Positions 1-11,200 of a stretch of DNA of 64,000 nucleotides are shown here, piece after piece (within the stretch, counting starts at the first letter, position 1; each line of letters begins with the position of its first letter). The position numbers were made by a program, and so were the translations under genes. The notes beneath the pieces were generated by a model. The model did no database searches, had not been told where the DNA came from, and saw only the letters and a program-made list of their open reading frames with translations. The stretch is from Liquidambar formosana (taxonomy: Eukaryota; Streptophyta; Magnoliopsida; Saxifragales; Altingiaceae), in the NCBI GenBank assembly GCA_039720395.1, contig JBBPBK010000063.1, positions 1 to 64,000 on the forward strand. Reading direction: 5' to 3'.

Positions 1-19
1 ACTTTTGGATTGACAAAGC

Positions 20-22
<3 letters not shown>

Positions 23-66
<44 letters not shown>
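23..66. repeat. (AT)n microsatellite
   Basis: Uninterrupted AT dinucleotide run of 44 bases, read directly. Confidence 0.95.
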
Positions 67-69
<3 letters not shown>

Positions 70-1424
70 TTACTAAAGGGTAGAATTGTAATTTCCATGA
101 GAATAATTATAATATCTTGACTCATGAGCATAGTGGCAACACTGGCTAAAGGTAAAAATCAAATACAGTAGTGTAGGAGTGATAATTGAAAAATGATTCT
201 GGTACAGTAAAGCTTGAAAGTTAATTGTAGTGGCAAGTTTGTTTGTTTGTTTTTTATTTTTTATTTATTATTTTTATTTAATATATAAATAAGGAGGAAA
301 ATATGAGGTTGCGACCCATAAGGAAAAAAAAGGTGGGTCTAAATCCACAACTTTTTTTTGTTAAATCCGCACTCCTTATACTTTATTTTTCAGATATTTT
401 TTTTTCATTTTTATTCATGGGGAGTGTAGATTTAGAAAAAAAATTTGATGTGGATTTAGACCCACCAAAAAAAGAAAAGGTGATAACCCTATCTCATGCT
501 CCTTTAAAGCGGATGGAAAATGGTCCAACCATTGTGTATAAAAGTGTCACTTTCAAGCGTGTGGCAAGTGCATGTGACCCACAACCACCTGCCTATGTCT
601 TTCTTTTACCTAGTTGAGTGGAGGAGCATTTCACCCATGCGCTCTTTGGTTGGGCTGCTCACCATTATTTTCACAGAAAAGAAAAGCGACAAAAAGAAAA
701 AAGAAAAAGAAGAATTTTTTGTGGGGCGAAGCATTTCTCCAATAAGGTGAAGATAAAGAGAAGATGCTCTCTAAGAAAACGTGGCTATGGACCTTAATGG
801 GTCATGGACACACCGAGGGTGTCCCTGTTGTGACTAGGGGATCAGATGTCTCAGTCTATACCCTTTTTCGATAAACATCATGTCTAGTCTCACCAATCCA
901 TCCACGAGTGAAAGAATCAAAGAATCATTCTTCTATCGGAAAAAAGGCAATTTCAAAAATACTATAGAATTTATTCTGAATTTTCCTTTCTGATAAATAC
1001 TTTATTCACATTTGGCCGTAAATTTATATTTCTAGTACTGCAAACCTGTGGTAAAAGATTTTCTTTTATTATTTTTTTGGATACTCATGATTCTGCCTCT
1101 CCCATATGACAGATCCTTCTAACCCATTTTTTTTTTAGAAAACATATCAGGTTTCGAACATCTAATTTTTTCTTTATAAATGAAATGATGGAGAGATATC
1201 ATCGTAGCTTTTGGTACAAGATTTTTATATTATTAAAAATGATTAAATATTGAGTATTTCAGACTTCTTAGTGAGTCTGTCCTGTTTCGTTTTTCATTTC
1301 AAAGATACGCTAAATTGATGAGGAAAATTGTAGTCTAAATAGAGAAAAACTTGTATGCAACATACATTTAATTATTGTTATGAAATCCAATTAACAATTG
1401 TAGGCTAAACAGAGACCGGAATTG
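67..1424. other. Intergenic, no gene recognised
   Basis: AT-rich sequence. The short open frames at 303-617 and 520-750 have low-complexity Lys/Phe-rich translations without recognisable domains and I do not call them genes. Confidence 0.6.
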
Positions 1425-1580
1425 CACACTTTGAGGGAAGGGAACAAGTGTGCGGATTTCCTAACCAGAGAAGGTCACAAAATTAAGTGTAATTTTCAAG
1501 ATTTGGATAAGCCCCCCAGCCATGGGCTGTGTAACCCTTTGTTGGCTGATCTGGTGGGCGTTTTTACCCCCAGAGTTTAG
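1425..1580 (+). pseudogene. L1-type LINE RNase H fragment (3' end of ORF2)
   Basis: Frame 1425-1580 is open for 51 codons to a TAG. It begins HTLREGNKCADFL, which matches the HxxREGNxxAD signature of the RNase H domain (RVT_3 type) at the end of plant L1 LINE ORF2. It then shows a PPS..L..LLADLVGVFTPRV tail typical of the ORF2 terminus. An AT-rich tail with AATAAA-like sequence follows. No intact start or upstream reverse transcriptase is seen, so this is a 5'-truncated relic. The family assignment rests on motif recall, not a search. Confidence 0.65.
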
Positions 1581-1640
1581 TTGAATAAAATTCCCTTTAA
1601 CAAAAAGGAAAAACAGAAATCCGATTAACAATCCAAACTG

Positions 1641-1901
1641 TCATTGCGCTTTGCAATTAATGAAAGCCAACCAACAAATCAGGGAACGCGACATCGGCCA
1701 AAATGTAGAGCATGAGTTGGTCCAAACTGAGCCTAGCCTGGTAGAGGAGGCAAACGTGGGTTTGTGGTCTTGGAATGCTTGAATCGTGGAGGTTATTCGA
1801 GAAGAGTTGGCCATGCAAAATGCATTTTGAACGTTGAGTTGGCGGATTTTCCAATTGTAAGCCAATGCAATCATGAAAGCATCTCTGGTTTCACCATTCA
1901 T
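1641..1901 (-). pseudogene. Ty1/Copia reverse transcriptase fragment, frameshifted
   Basis: The minus-strand translation contains WKIRQLNVQNAF, close to the RQLDVxNAFLHG motif of Copia reverse transcriptase. A neighbouring frame then supplies ILHGQLF and THVCLLYQARLSLDQ, matching the HVCxLxxALYGLxQAP block. The two blocks lie in different frames, so the fragment has at least one frameshift. It lies 60 bases from the LINE relic on the opposite strand, so two unrelated retroelement scraps adjoin here. Confidence 0.65.
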
Positions 1902-3197
1902 AGGAAAGTTTCAAAAGGGTCACCGTTTTCTGTTTATGCCACGTATCCATTGCCATGTGGACATCTAATGACAACTTTCATATGACAAAATTAAACAACG
2001 GGGACTGTTGATAAATAGAATCTACATAAGCCCAAACCCTCCCCTGATATCAATATATAGGTGTCAATGTTTTTTTTATAAGGTTGAATCTGAAATCACT
2101 CACTCAACAAGTGAAGGCAATACCACTAAAATATTGTAGTTACAGTTTAGTAAATTATTTATTTTGATTATATGTTTTACTGTCTTGGAACTAATTGAAT
2201 TAAATTCATCTTTTAATTTGAGTCCATTAATTAAGTCCTGCTTTCAACATAACAAAGTGTTTTAGTATCTCATAATTTACAGTTTTTGGGTAAGTTGTAA
2301 CAATTAATTATGTTGGAACATATCACATCCTAGCCTATATCATCTAAATAATGGGTTTGACATTATTTCATATACTTGTTTGGGCCTTTCACCCAAGTTA
2401 AACTTTTTTGTTGAAGACTTTACAATGTATTAGAGCATGTCGTTTTTGGGTTTATCTTGTTTGTAAGCCCATTTTTATTATCCATGTAACATACATTTCT
2501 ATCATGTTACGCTTTCACGTAAAGAATCCAAATATTGAATTTGATATGACTTCATATATCTGTTTGGATATCTTTCATCGTATCTCATAGTTTAGACTTT
2601 CAAATTCAAAACTTAACAAATTATGTATGTGTCAACTGTGGGGAGTGCTATTTAATATATATGTGGAGATTAGTGGATCGGAAACTACCACTATTCATGA
2701 CCTATCTATCTACAGAAATTACACAATCCATCAAATACTAATTTGGGTCCTGGACATATTTATGCATGATATACAATGAACTTCAAGGTGTCACAAATAT
2801 AGAATCAGGTGTCGCTTTATCTGCTTTGTTTTTGGGGCTAGAAATATGGATTGTTGTACTTGGCCCAAATAGTATATGAGCGTGATCATAATTTATTTTA
2901 AGTGGGCTAGAGGTTTTAAGATTGATTTACTTTTTATATTTATTTATTTTACCAATAGGGTATTATGGACTTTTGGTTTGATTAATAATCTCTTTGAACA
3001 CAAGTAAGGTTATCGTCTGTTTTGCATTTGCTAGTTAACTCTCAAGATAAAATCCGACTTGTGATTGATCCCGAAAAAGATTGACAAGTCAAATTTAAGA
3101 CCTCCTGCTTCTTGAAGTGTAATTCTCATTCCACTTCTTGAGGTTCAAGATTGATTTATTTCACTCATTTGATTTTATTTAACTCAAGTCTCAAATA
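1902..3197. other. Intergenic, nothing recognised
   Basis: AT-rich unique-looking sequence with no credible open frame, RNA gene or repeat structure that I can see. Confidence 0.5.
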
Positions 3198-3318
3198 ATT
3201 GTTTGGCCGAAATCGATGGAACCAAAATAGAATGAGTCTTCTTTATTCTCTTCTCATCGTGACTATTCACTATTAAAATCTGATTCTATTTTGATCCCTT
3301 CGATTCTAGTCAAACAAG
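3198..3318. mobile_element. Small foldback MITE-like element
   Basis: The ends are imperfect inverted repeats. The left arm begins TTGTTTGGCCGAAATCGATG; the reverse complement of the right arm begins TTGTTTGACTAGAATCGAAG. Both continue into a CAAAATAGAATSAG stretch. The 121-bp size and the TTGTTTG terminus fit a MITE. No clear target duplication was seen. Confidence 0.45.
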
Positions 3319-4750
3319 CGAACCCTCACATACATAGCTATGGATATCAATAATTAACAAAGTAATCCCTCCATCGAGAGAGAAATTAATCCCCTCCATT
3401 TTGAACTTGATTGGGACCTCTAGAGATTCAAGAAGACAGTGGAAGATAGGGTGGGGGCTGGCTAGGTTTGGCCACGAACACTGGCTTTTCCTTCTTTTCT
3501 TTATGGAGCACCTCTCTCTCTTTCGATCTCTTTCCCTTCCCTAAGACTCAGAAAACTACATACATGCATTAGCTTTTTGTTTTTATTTATTTATCAACTA
3601 CATACATGCATTAGCGAGCGGACAAGTCAACCTTGTGTGCCAAACTTCCGGGAGGGGTTACGTTCACGTTTCCATAAATTATATGGAAGGCAAGTCGCCA
3701 TTCAGTGGCACATTTTCGTATCTACCTTTTTCCTTTTTTTTTTTTCTTTTTTTTTTTAGGTCTCTTCCATTTTTATTTATTTATTTTCTCTTTTTAATAT
3801 CAAGGGATTCCAGATGCTTTACATTGATTCAACTAATCCCATTGAGTACATGCAATCTTCTATCTCACATTCATCGGACAATTACAGGACAAAGTCCATT
3901 TTTATTGTAATGGACCCTTTTATTTGTTGAGCCAGAAATCTTTTCTTAATATTATGACATGGTAACTAAAACTTCTTCAATGCACAACCGACTTTTTTAT
4001 TTATTTATTTATTTTGGGATACCATCCTTCCACGTCTTAATTCAAAGGAAAATAAAAAATCAAAATTCGGACTCATATGATTGCTAGTATTTGAAATTAA
4101 ATCGTATCATGTATTGATTATTCAGGAGAAATGGTCTCCGTTGAAATAAACGGTATCAAAAAATATTCATTTTTGTGATCACACTAACCAAAAGGGGTAA
4201 TTTTGTCAATAACGTACCCTGCTGATGGTAGCCTGGTGATTGCAAGAATTGCGGAACAAAACGTAGTATTCTCACAAAATTGACCCGTTACGATCTATAT
4301 GGGACCACTTCCGTGATCTCAATTCCAACTTTATTCATTTTTTTGTGATGAATTTTGGTTCCAAATGCGAAGGCCTAAACTGACCATAAAGCTCTTTATA
4401 CAAACCAACTGGACCACATCTCCAATAAACGTGGTCATTGCCGCTGTCATTATGTTAATTATTATCAATTTATCATCATGACATTAACCAAATTATGATA
4501 AGCACTTATTTGGCAACTGGAACGTGGGGTTTGCGCAAATTTTGATTTTGACTTTATGCGTGGGTGTATGTGTTCTCTTATCATTTGATAGAAAAAAAAA
4601 AAAAAAAAAAAATTCTTGATAAGCTAGCACTCACATTATAGGCTTCACAAACTATCTAACCAGTTTGACAATTCTACCGCTTTGGAAGAAAAGAAAAAGA
4701 AAAATTTAAGCACCCAAGCCCAAAATATGGTTGGAGGGAATGAGTCTTCC
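3319..4750. other. Intergenic, nothing recognised
   Basis: AT-rich; contains poly-T and poly-A runs (around 3737-3757 and 4592-4611) but no gene signal. Confidence 0.5.
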
Positions 4751-4896
4751 ATATAACTGTGACACGGCCATGTAGTGTCACGGGCTAATAAGAGGTAAGC
4801 AAAGTGGCATTGTGGGGTCAAAAAGTACCCTTACAATCCCACTTTGCTTGCCTTTTACTGGCCCGTGACACCACATCAACCCTGTCACAGTTACAT
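4751..4896. mobile_element. Near-complete foldback hairpin (MITE)
   Basis: Two arms of about 60 bases are imperfect reverse complements around a loop of roughly 20 bases. Left arm outer end: ATATAACTGTGACA. Right arm outer end: TGTCACAGTTACAT. Both arms contain GTGTCACGGGC and CAAGCAAAGTGG-type inner blocks. Such a structure is typical of a MITE and, if transcribed, could fold into a long hairpin RNA. Confidence 0.7.
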
Positions 4897-7482
4897 ACAA
4901 GTTTTTCTCAGTTGGAGGGCAGAATTTATTTATGATACACTACCAAAATATGGCTTCAATCCCTTCGAAGGGTGGAGTCTGTCTATACGGATTGCCTTCA
5001 CCTTAAAATGGCCTAGTGCCCTCACAAGTGGCCTGCAAAGCTAGAGATTAATTTTTGAAGAATGGCCGGACAATATTGAAATGAGTACAAGCCCTTGTGG
5101 GTGGATTGATTTATAATTTAATTTAAAGCCTTCTTTCTTTTTATATGAGTTATATGACAAATCTCGTTGCTATGAAGGGGCGCCCCATCCCTCTTGGCAT
5201 GAGTTCTCCCAACTTTTTCAATTACTCCATACTATAGAAGCGTAATCAAATGACATACGCCACCTCGATTTTCTTGGGTCTTTCGTACCAATGAGTGGTA
5301 TAAATTCAGGAAATAATAAGTTAGAATGGGCTGATACACCAATCAAAGTTGGTGGTAAAATTTGATCAAATATTATTGGATTTGATAGAGATCAGAAAAT
5401 ATTAAACTCTTATGAGTGCATCAGTCACTCGATATTTTATAATGAATTTTCAGTCCTCTATCTAGCAGTAAGGTGCATATATCTCTTTGAATAAGAAAAA
5501 AAGCTTGTCTTATTTTGCTAGGTAAGAGAGACATTGAACATGCGACCCCCTAGAACCCTTCCGCCCTTATGAATGAAGCAATGCCATTAAGTCCATTAGC
5601 AGATAAAAGCTTGTTATTACACTCATGAGGCCCTTTATTTTTTTGGTACATTGGGAGGGGAGTTCGAACCCCTAACTTATCCTACTCTTACTTTTTTCCC
5701 TACCTTCCTTCATCACTAATTAAGCTAGTTCCCGTGGCTTTCATGAGGCCTTTATGTGCAGTAGCCTAGTATTTTATTTTTTTGATAGGATAGTATATAG
5801 CCTGGTATTAGGGATGGGTGCAAATTGATATGCTTTGTTTTTTTCTCCCTTTTTAGCTTAAGGTGAGGTACTAAGAAACTATTTTTTTTCTTGGTTCATA
5901 GGTCTAGCTAATCCTTTGGAACATTTCATCAGCATGCTCATGTTTCGTATATTGTCAATTTTATTAGGGATTTCAATTTTTTTTTTTTTTTTTAATGATA
6001 TCAAAAGGATTCTAAAATACTTATGCGCCTAACTAATCCTCTTGGGTACAAATTTAACAATCTTCTCGTCTAACATGCATCAAACAATTATAAGACAAAA
6101 GTCCATGGAGATAACCCTGACCTAAGCATTTCACTTAAAATTGAATCTTGCCTTTATTAAATTTATTTTTTTTTATAAAAAATATATCTTGGGAATCCTA
6201 ACGGGACAATCATCCAGCTGCATAAGCCCTGTGGAGTGTGCGTGGCCTCCAAACTGTGTAAAATTATTTTGAAGTTATGAACCAATGGTTTATTCGTGGC
6301 TATATATGTAACATGTAATCTTCCCCCCCACCCCCCCCCCCCCCTTTTTTTATACATTGAAGGGGAGTTAAATTCCCTTCTTTTTTTTTTTGGGTAAACT
6401 GGAAATATATATATATATATATATATATAGATAGAAACTAAAGGGTCAAATTCCTCACTTCCGCAATTCCTAAGCTCACGTGACCCGTATGCCAACGACT
6501 CTATATTGGCTAATTCCAAAGCTTTTCGGATGTTTTTGCAAATTCCAAGCCCTACTCGTTGATCCTCAAAATAAACAGGCTTCGGTTGGGAGTTTGAGCC
6601 CAAAACGTACGTATATTTTTGTCTTTAAACAGGTGAAATTCAACTGTCCGAGACACCGAGGTCCTTGGTCTCAGAGACCCAGACCGGTCAAATAATTCAT
6701 GATTAACCTTTTATAACTAAAACAAAATTGATAGCTAATGCCTAATGGCACCCTTTTTGTTGATAGGATAAAAAAAAAAAAAAAACGATAGTTGATGTTT
6801 TAAAATCGTAGGATATCTAGTATTATTTAATATTTTCTCAGCTTCTATTTTTCCGTTTGCTTTTGCTTCTTTCTTTTAACATTGCTTCAACATAAATATA
6901 TATAAAAAAAAATTAATATTTAATTTTCAAAATTATTTTTATAGAGAAACGACTACCATCATAATAATTATAATCTCCCCATTCCAATTTGAGATGGACA
7001 AGAATGATTTAGGCGGAAAATTAACCCTTTTAAAAATGTCATCACAAAAGGAGATTGATACACATTTGAATTTAAATCTACGATCTTTGAGCTTCAAAGG
7101 TAAAGACGATCCTATGTTTGTTGAAAAAGAATTACTTATTACTTTGTAATTTAAAAAAAAAAAGGACCTATTTTCATACTTTCTTTTGCTGCATCCACAT
7201 TTTTCGTGACCTTTTTGTGAAAATAAGTCATGAGAGAATGAGAAAGAAAAAAACAATGGGGTAAATAACAAGAAACCCTTTTTTTTTAAAAAATTGCAAT
7301 GTTCTTTCCTAATAGTTTACAAATTTAATAATTGTTGTCATGATTGTTAATCATTTTTCATAGAATTAGACGAACAAATGTCATATTAACACCATTTTGC
7401 TTATAATTTACTCTAAAAACAATTTTTTAAAAAAAAAAAGTGGTGTGTGGAAAAAAGCCATCCTTTAGTGGGAAATTAAAGA
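4897..7482. other. Intergenic upstream of the MADS gene
   Basis: No gene recognised. It holds a poly-C tract near 6327-6345 and an (AT)n run at about 6406-6428. The minus-strand frame at 6163-6603 spans these low-complexity tracts and is spurious. Confidence 0.5.
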
Positions 7483-7733
7483 TGGGTTTTCTTAATAAGG
7501 GCACACGTTAAGCTTCATTTAATGAGACAATTATTACAAGAAAAATGGTGAAATTGCATAAAAAATTGTACAAATTGCATGGAAAAATGTTTTTGCACGA
7601 CTTTTTAAGCATTTTCACATTATTCTAAACAATTTGCATAATTCTTTATATATTTTTATCATTTTTTATATAATAATTATCTCATTAAATAAAGCTTAAC
7701 ATGTCATTATAAAGCACGCGTTAAGAAAACCCA
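7483..7733. mobile_element. MITE in the upstream region of the AP1-like gene
   Basis: This 251-bp element has long terminal inverted repeats. The left end starts TGGGTTTTCTTAA and continues through ACGTTAAGCTTCATTTAATG; the right end is its reverse complement, ending TTAAGAAAACCCA. The arms match over about 60 bases. The flanks share AAAGA (7478-7482 and 7738-7742), a possible degenerate target duplication. It ends about 325 bp upstream of the likely TATA box of the MADS gene. Confidence 0.75.
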
Positions 7734-8057
7734 TTAAAAAGATCTAGAAGAGGAGTAGTGGGAAGGTCCAAGTGGGACTCTGAGTTGTGTTCCTCGTAGT
7801 TCCCTAATCACAAGCAATGCGCCGTCAGCAGAGATATGAGAACAGCTATATGCCCTCCGGTCCGTACAAATACTACCACATTTACTGACTGCCCCAAACA
7901 AAAAAATTGTGGTTCCCCACAACAGACAGTAACAACTAACACAGTTCCCTCCAACCAATCACAACTCGACAACTCCCTCCGAAAACCACCCCGGTTTCCA
8001 ATACCACACCAAACCCGGTTTTCATCACCCTATGCAAAATTTCTGACGCCCCATTTC

Positions 8058-8066
8058 TATATATAC
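8058..8066 (+). promoter_or_regulatory. TATA box of the AP1-like gene
   Basis: TATATATA-type box within CTATATATAC, about 200 bp before the start codon. Transcription would be expected to begin near 8090-8097. A CT-rich leader follows (8168-8216), with a TCTCGATCTTTT block repeated twice, common in plant MADS leaders. The position is inferred from the motif and spacing only. Confidence 0.55.
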
Positions 8067-8117
8067 ACATGCTTTCTCTCACACAACAAGTCGGACACCA
8101 AAAAAACCAATCACCAA

Positions 8118-8150
8118 ATGGAAACTACAAGATTCCCATTCTATCTCTGA
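8118..8150 (+). CDS. Candidate upstream ORF (10 codons) in the AP1-like leader
   Basis: An ATG at 8118 opens METTRFPFYL and ends at TGA 8148-8150, 113 bases before the main ATG. If transcription starts about 30 bp after the TATA box, this uORF lies in the leader and could reduce translation of the main frame. Function is inference; no transcript is available here. Confidence 0.35.
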   Translation: METTRFPFYL

Positions 8151-8263
8151 AAATATAATTGACAAAAATTCTCTCTATCTCTCTCTTTTCTCGATCTTTT
8201 CTCGATCTTTTCTCCGTAGGAGAATTGGTTTTTGGGGCTTTCGATTTTTGTGTTTGTGAGAAA

Positions 8264-11200
8264 ATGGGAAGAGGTAGGGTTCAGCTGAAGCGTATAGAGA
8301 ACAAGATCAACCGCCAAGTGACCTTCTCCAAGAGGAGGGCCGGGTTGCTGAAGAAAGCTCATGAGATCTCAGTGTTGTGTGATGCTGAGGTTGCTTTGAT
8401 TGTCTTCTCCACTAAAGGGAAGCTCTTTGAGTACTCCACTGATTCTTGGTACCACTCTTTCTCATCTTCTCCTTCTCCTTCTTCTTCTTCTACACCAAAA
8501 TAATATATATCCCACGTTCTTCCTTCTAAAACTGGAATAATATGTGATTGCTTTTGGGTAATTCTTCTTCTTCTTCTTCTACATATATAATTATATATAT
8601 GTGATGGTTTTTCTAGTTTTTTTTTTTAATTATTTTTTCTAATGATTCGCTAGGGTGTCTCACCTCACATATTTATTTACAACTAGATTTTGACTTACAA
8701 GTGTCGATCTATATTTTCCGGCTGAGAATGACGAAGTGCTTTGAAAGAAAAAAAAAAGGTGTACGTACTTTTTCAGTGAGGTTTCTGGGTTAAAAATTTT
8801 TTGAGAATAATAACGTTAATCTAGTGGGTTTTTGTAATCTCAAAAAAAAAAAAATAATAATAATAAAATAAAAATATAGTGAGCGACACATAATACGAAT
8901 TTCTAACTTGGTGCCATCATGCACAGTTGCGTTTTCAGCTGTTTGAGGGGGGATCATGCAAAGTTACCTGGCCTTTTGATCGATGGTGTGCCAAATTTTT
9001 TTTTTCTTATTTAAACACGGAGAATAAAATATTGGATTTTTTTTCATAAGTCTTGAAGTTCGATCCAACAAGCTGGGGCCAGTGTGGAACTAAAGGAGTC
9101 CTTTGAACTTGGGGATCATGGCCTGGCGGTATAATATTAACCATGTTTATTGGTTCCTCCTAGTACTGGTGCAACTTTCTAGAACAAATTTTTTTTTTAA
9201 TAAAAAAAATTATTTTTTATTTTTTATTTTTATATCATACTATATGTTTTGTTTCTCACGAATAATACATTCATATATTAAAATAGGGTAAAGCTAGTTT
9301 TAGATTTGACTTGAGAATATAATGATCCTTTTTAATTAACAAAACAAAGTCAGGTGTAGAAGGGAACCTGGATTTATATCATAGTTATAATATGAGATTT
9401 TGGTTACCACAGTAGGTCTGCCGTGGTGGTAAAATAATTGTGGCCTCTTTAATTTGCAGTGGATGGTGTGAATTCAAATTAATCTATTTGATATCACTAG
9501 CTAGGGAGTAAAATAAAATATGGGAATTTGGTTATAAGATTTGAACCAACAGCTAGAGGTCTAATTGTGGGGGCGTAGTGTTTACAAAAGGAAGGGGGGG
9601 GGGGGGGGTGAATAATGTGGTTGTCTCATTGAAAACTGCATAAATTAACCATTTTGGATACAAAATCAAATGATTAGCACAGAAATCGTGTAACTGGTGT
9701 TAAGGATTTGTCTTGCTAGATGTAAATGCATCTTTTGTCGACGTTGACTCAAGTCTGATGTAGAAGCTGCTACTGTGCCAGCATCAGAAAGTTCTTCATA
9801 TATATATATATATTTATAAATAAAAAAAAATTAATATCTTGATTGAAATGTTGTTAATCCTCACGATTGCCTCAACAATTTCCCTGAAGTCAACAAAATT
9901 CTAATGTGTTGGATTAGCTAGTTTTGTCAACATTTATTGTGGCCTATAATTTCCTCACCTTGAAGTTTTTATTCTGTTATATGCAAGTCAGATTCATAGA
10001 AATTCATATTTATTTGTGAAATTTCAAATCATTAAAGTTTTGCTTCTTAATTTAAATTTCAGTGGTTTGTTGGTTGATTAGGATAAGATTTTATAAAATT
10101 TGAGAGGAAGAAGAAGAACTAATCTAATCAAATTAGAATCCACATAATACTTTAAATTTATAAATTTTTAGTTGATTGCAAAATTAATATAAATTAAACG
10201 GTTGATTTTGTTAATGTTCTATACTTCTATATAATGATCGGTTAACTCTTTGAGTCATTGTATATGAACAGGAAGTGCCTCTAAACTATTGGTTATGGGA
10301 ACACAATTGAATATTCCCAAAACTTGAGGGTGTGCTTTTACATGGAAAAGAGCTATATATGCTGGAGAACACGTAACGGGCTCTTGCATTCTCTTTCTTT
10401 TGTTTGGATACAAAATAACACAAGTAAAAATAGAATTGGAATGTCCAATTGTCGAATTGTTGGAAGGAAGATTTTCCATAAATTAAGGCTTTGAGTTCTT
10501 GAATGCAACATGATATTTCATGAGTCGTTTCTCATAAATGCTTGATTATCACAGCAAAAAATTTGTGTTAGGGTCCATGGGAATCCATCCTTTTACTCAT
10601 TAGGGTTTGTTTGTTTGGCAAGAGTTCAAACTCCCATGAATTTCAAACTCTTGAGAGTTGGGACTCACGGGAATTTAATTGATATGATTTCAAATTTCAA
10701 TGTTCGGATGAAGACGTTGTGGATGATCCAGCTTTGGGTAGTTTGAGAGAGGATGAGATGGTTTTAGGAGCAGAGCTTGAAGACGCTATTCAAGGAGGGT
10801 TTGAGAGGTAATTATAAAAAGGTGTTTTTGATGAGGAATTGTGGATGGCAAGCGGTGTGATTGTTATCGGTCAGCACGAGAGTTTGCAATTCCTTCCTCA
10901 TTAGACAGGATTTGAATCTCCCGTGAACCGTGAGAATTGGAATGCACCGAGAAATTAAAGTCCCGTGATTTTAGCAAAACGAACAACTGTTTGGACTTTA
11001 AATCCCGGGAGTCTGTAATTCTCATCTCCAACTCCCGTGAAACGAACACAGCCTTATAAGAAATTGCAAGGTCAATTCCCACAAGGTTCTTTTGTCTTGA
11101 TATAAAGGTGATACTCCCTTGAAGGTATTGTAGCAAACGTGTATTTTGCCTTTGGTGAAAATTGAATTTTTCTTGATTAATTGTTATCTTTCGTCCTAAG

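Noticed and set aside
6163..6603. 146-codon minus-strand frame
   Set aside because: Composed of translations of poly-C and AT microsatellites; no domain.
9415..9560. Possible second tRNA-derived SINE
   Set aside because: The A-box and B-box matches are too weak and no tail or target duplication was seen.
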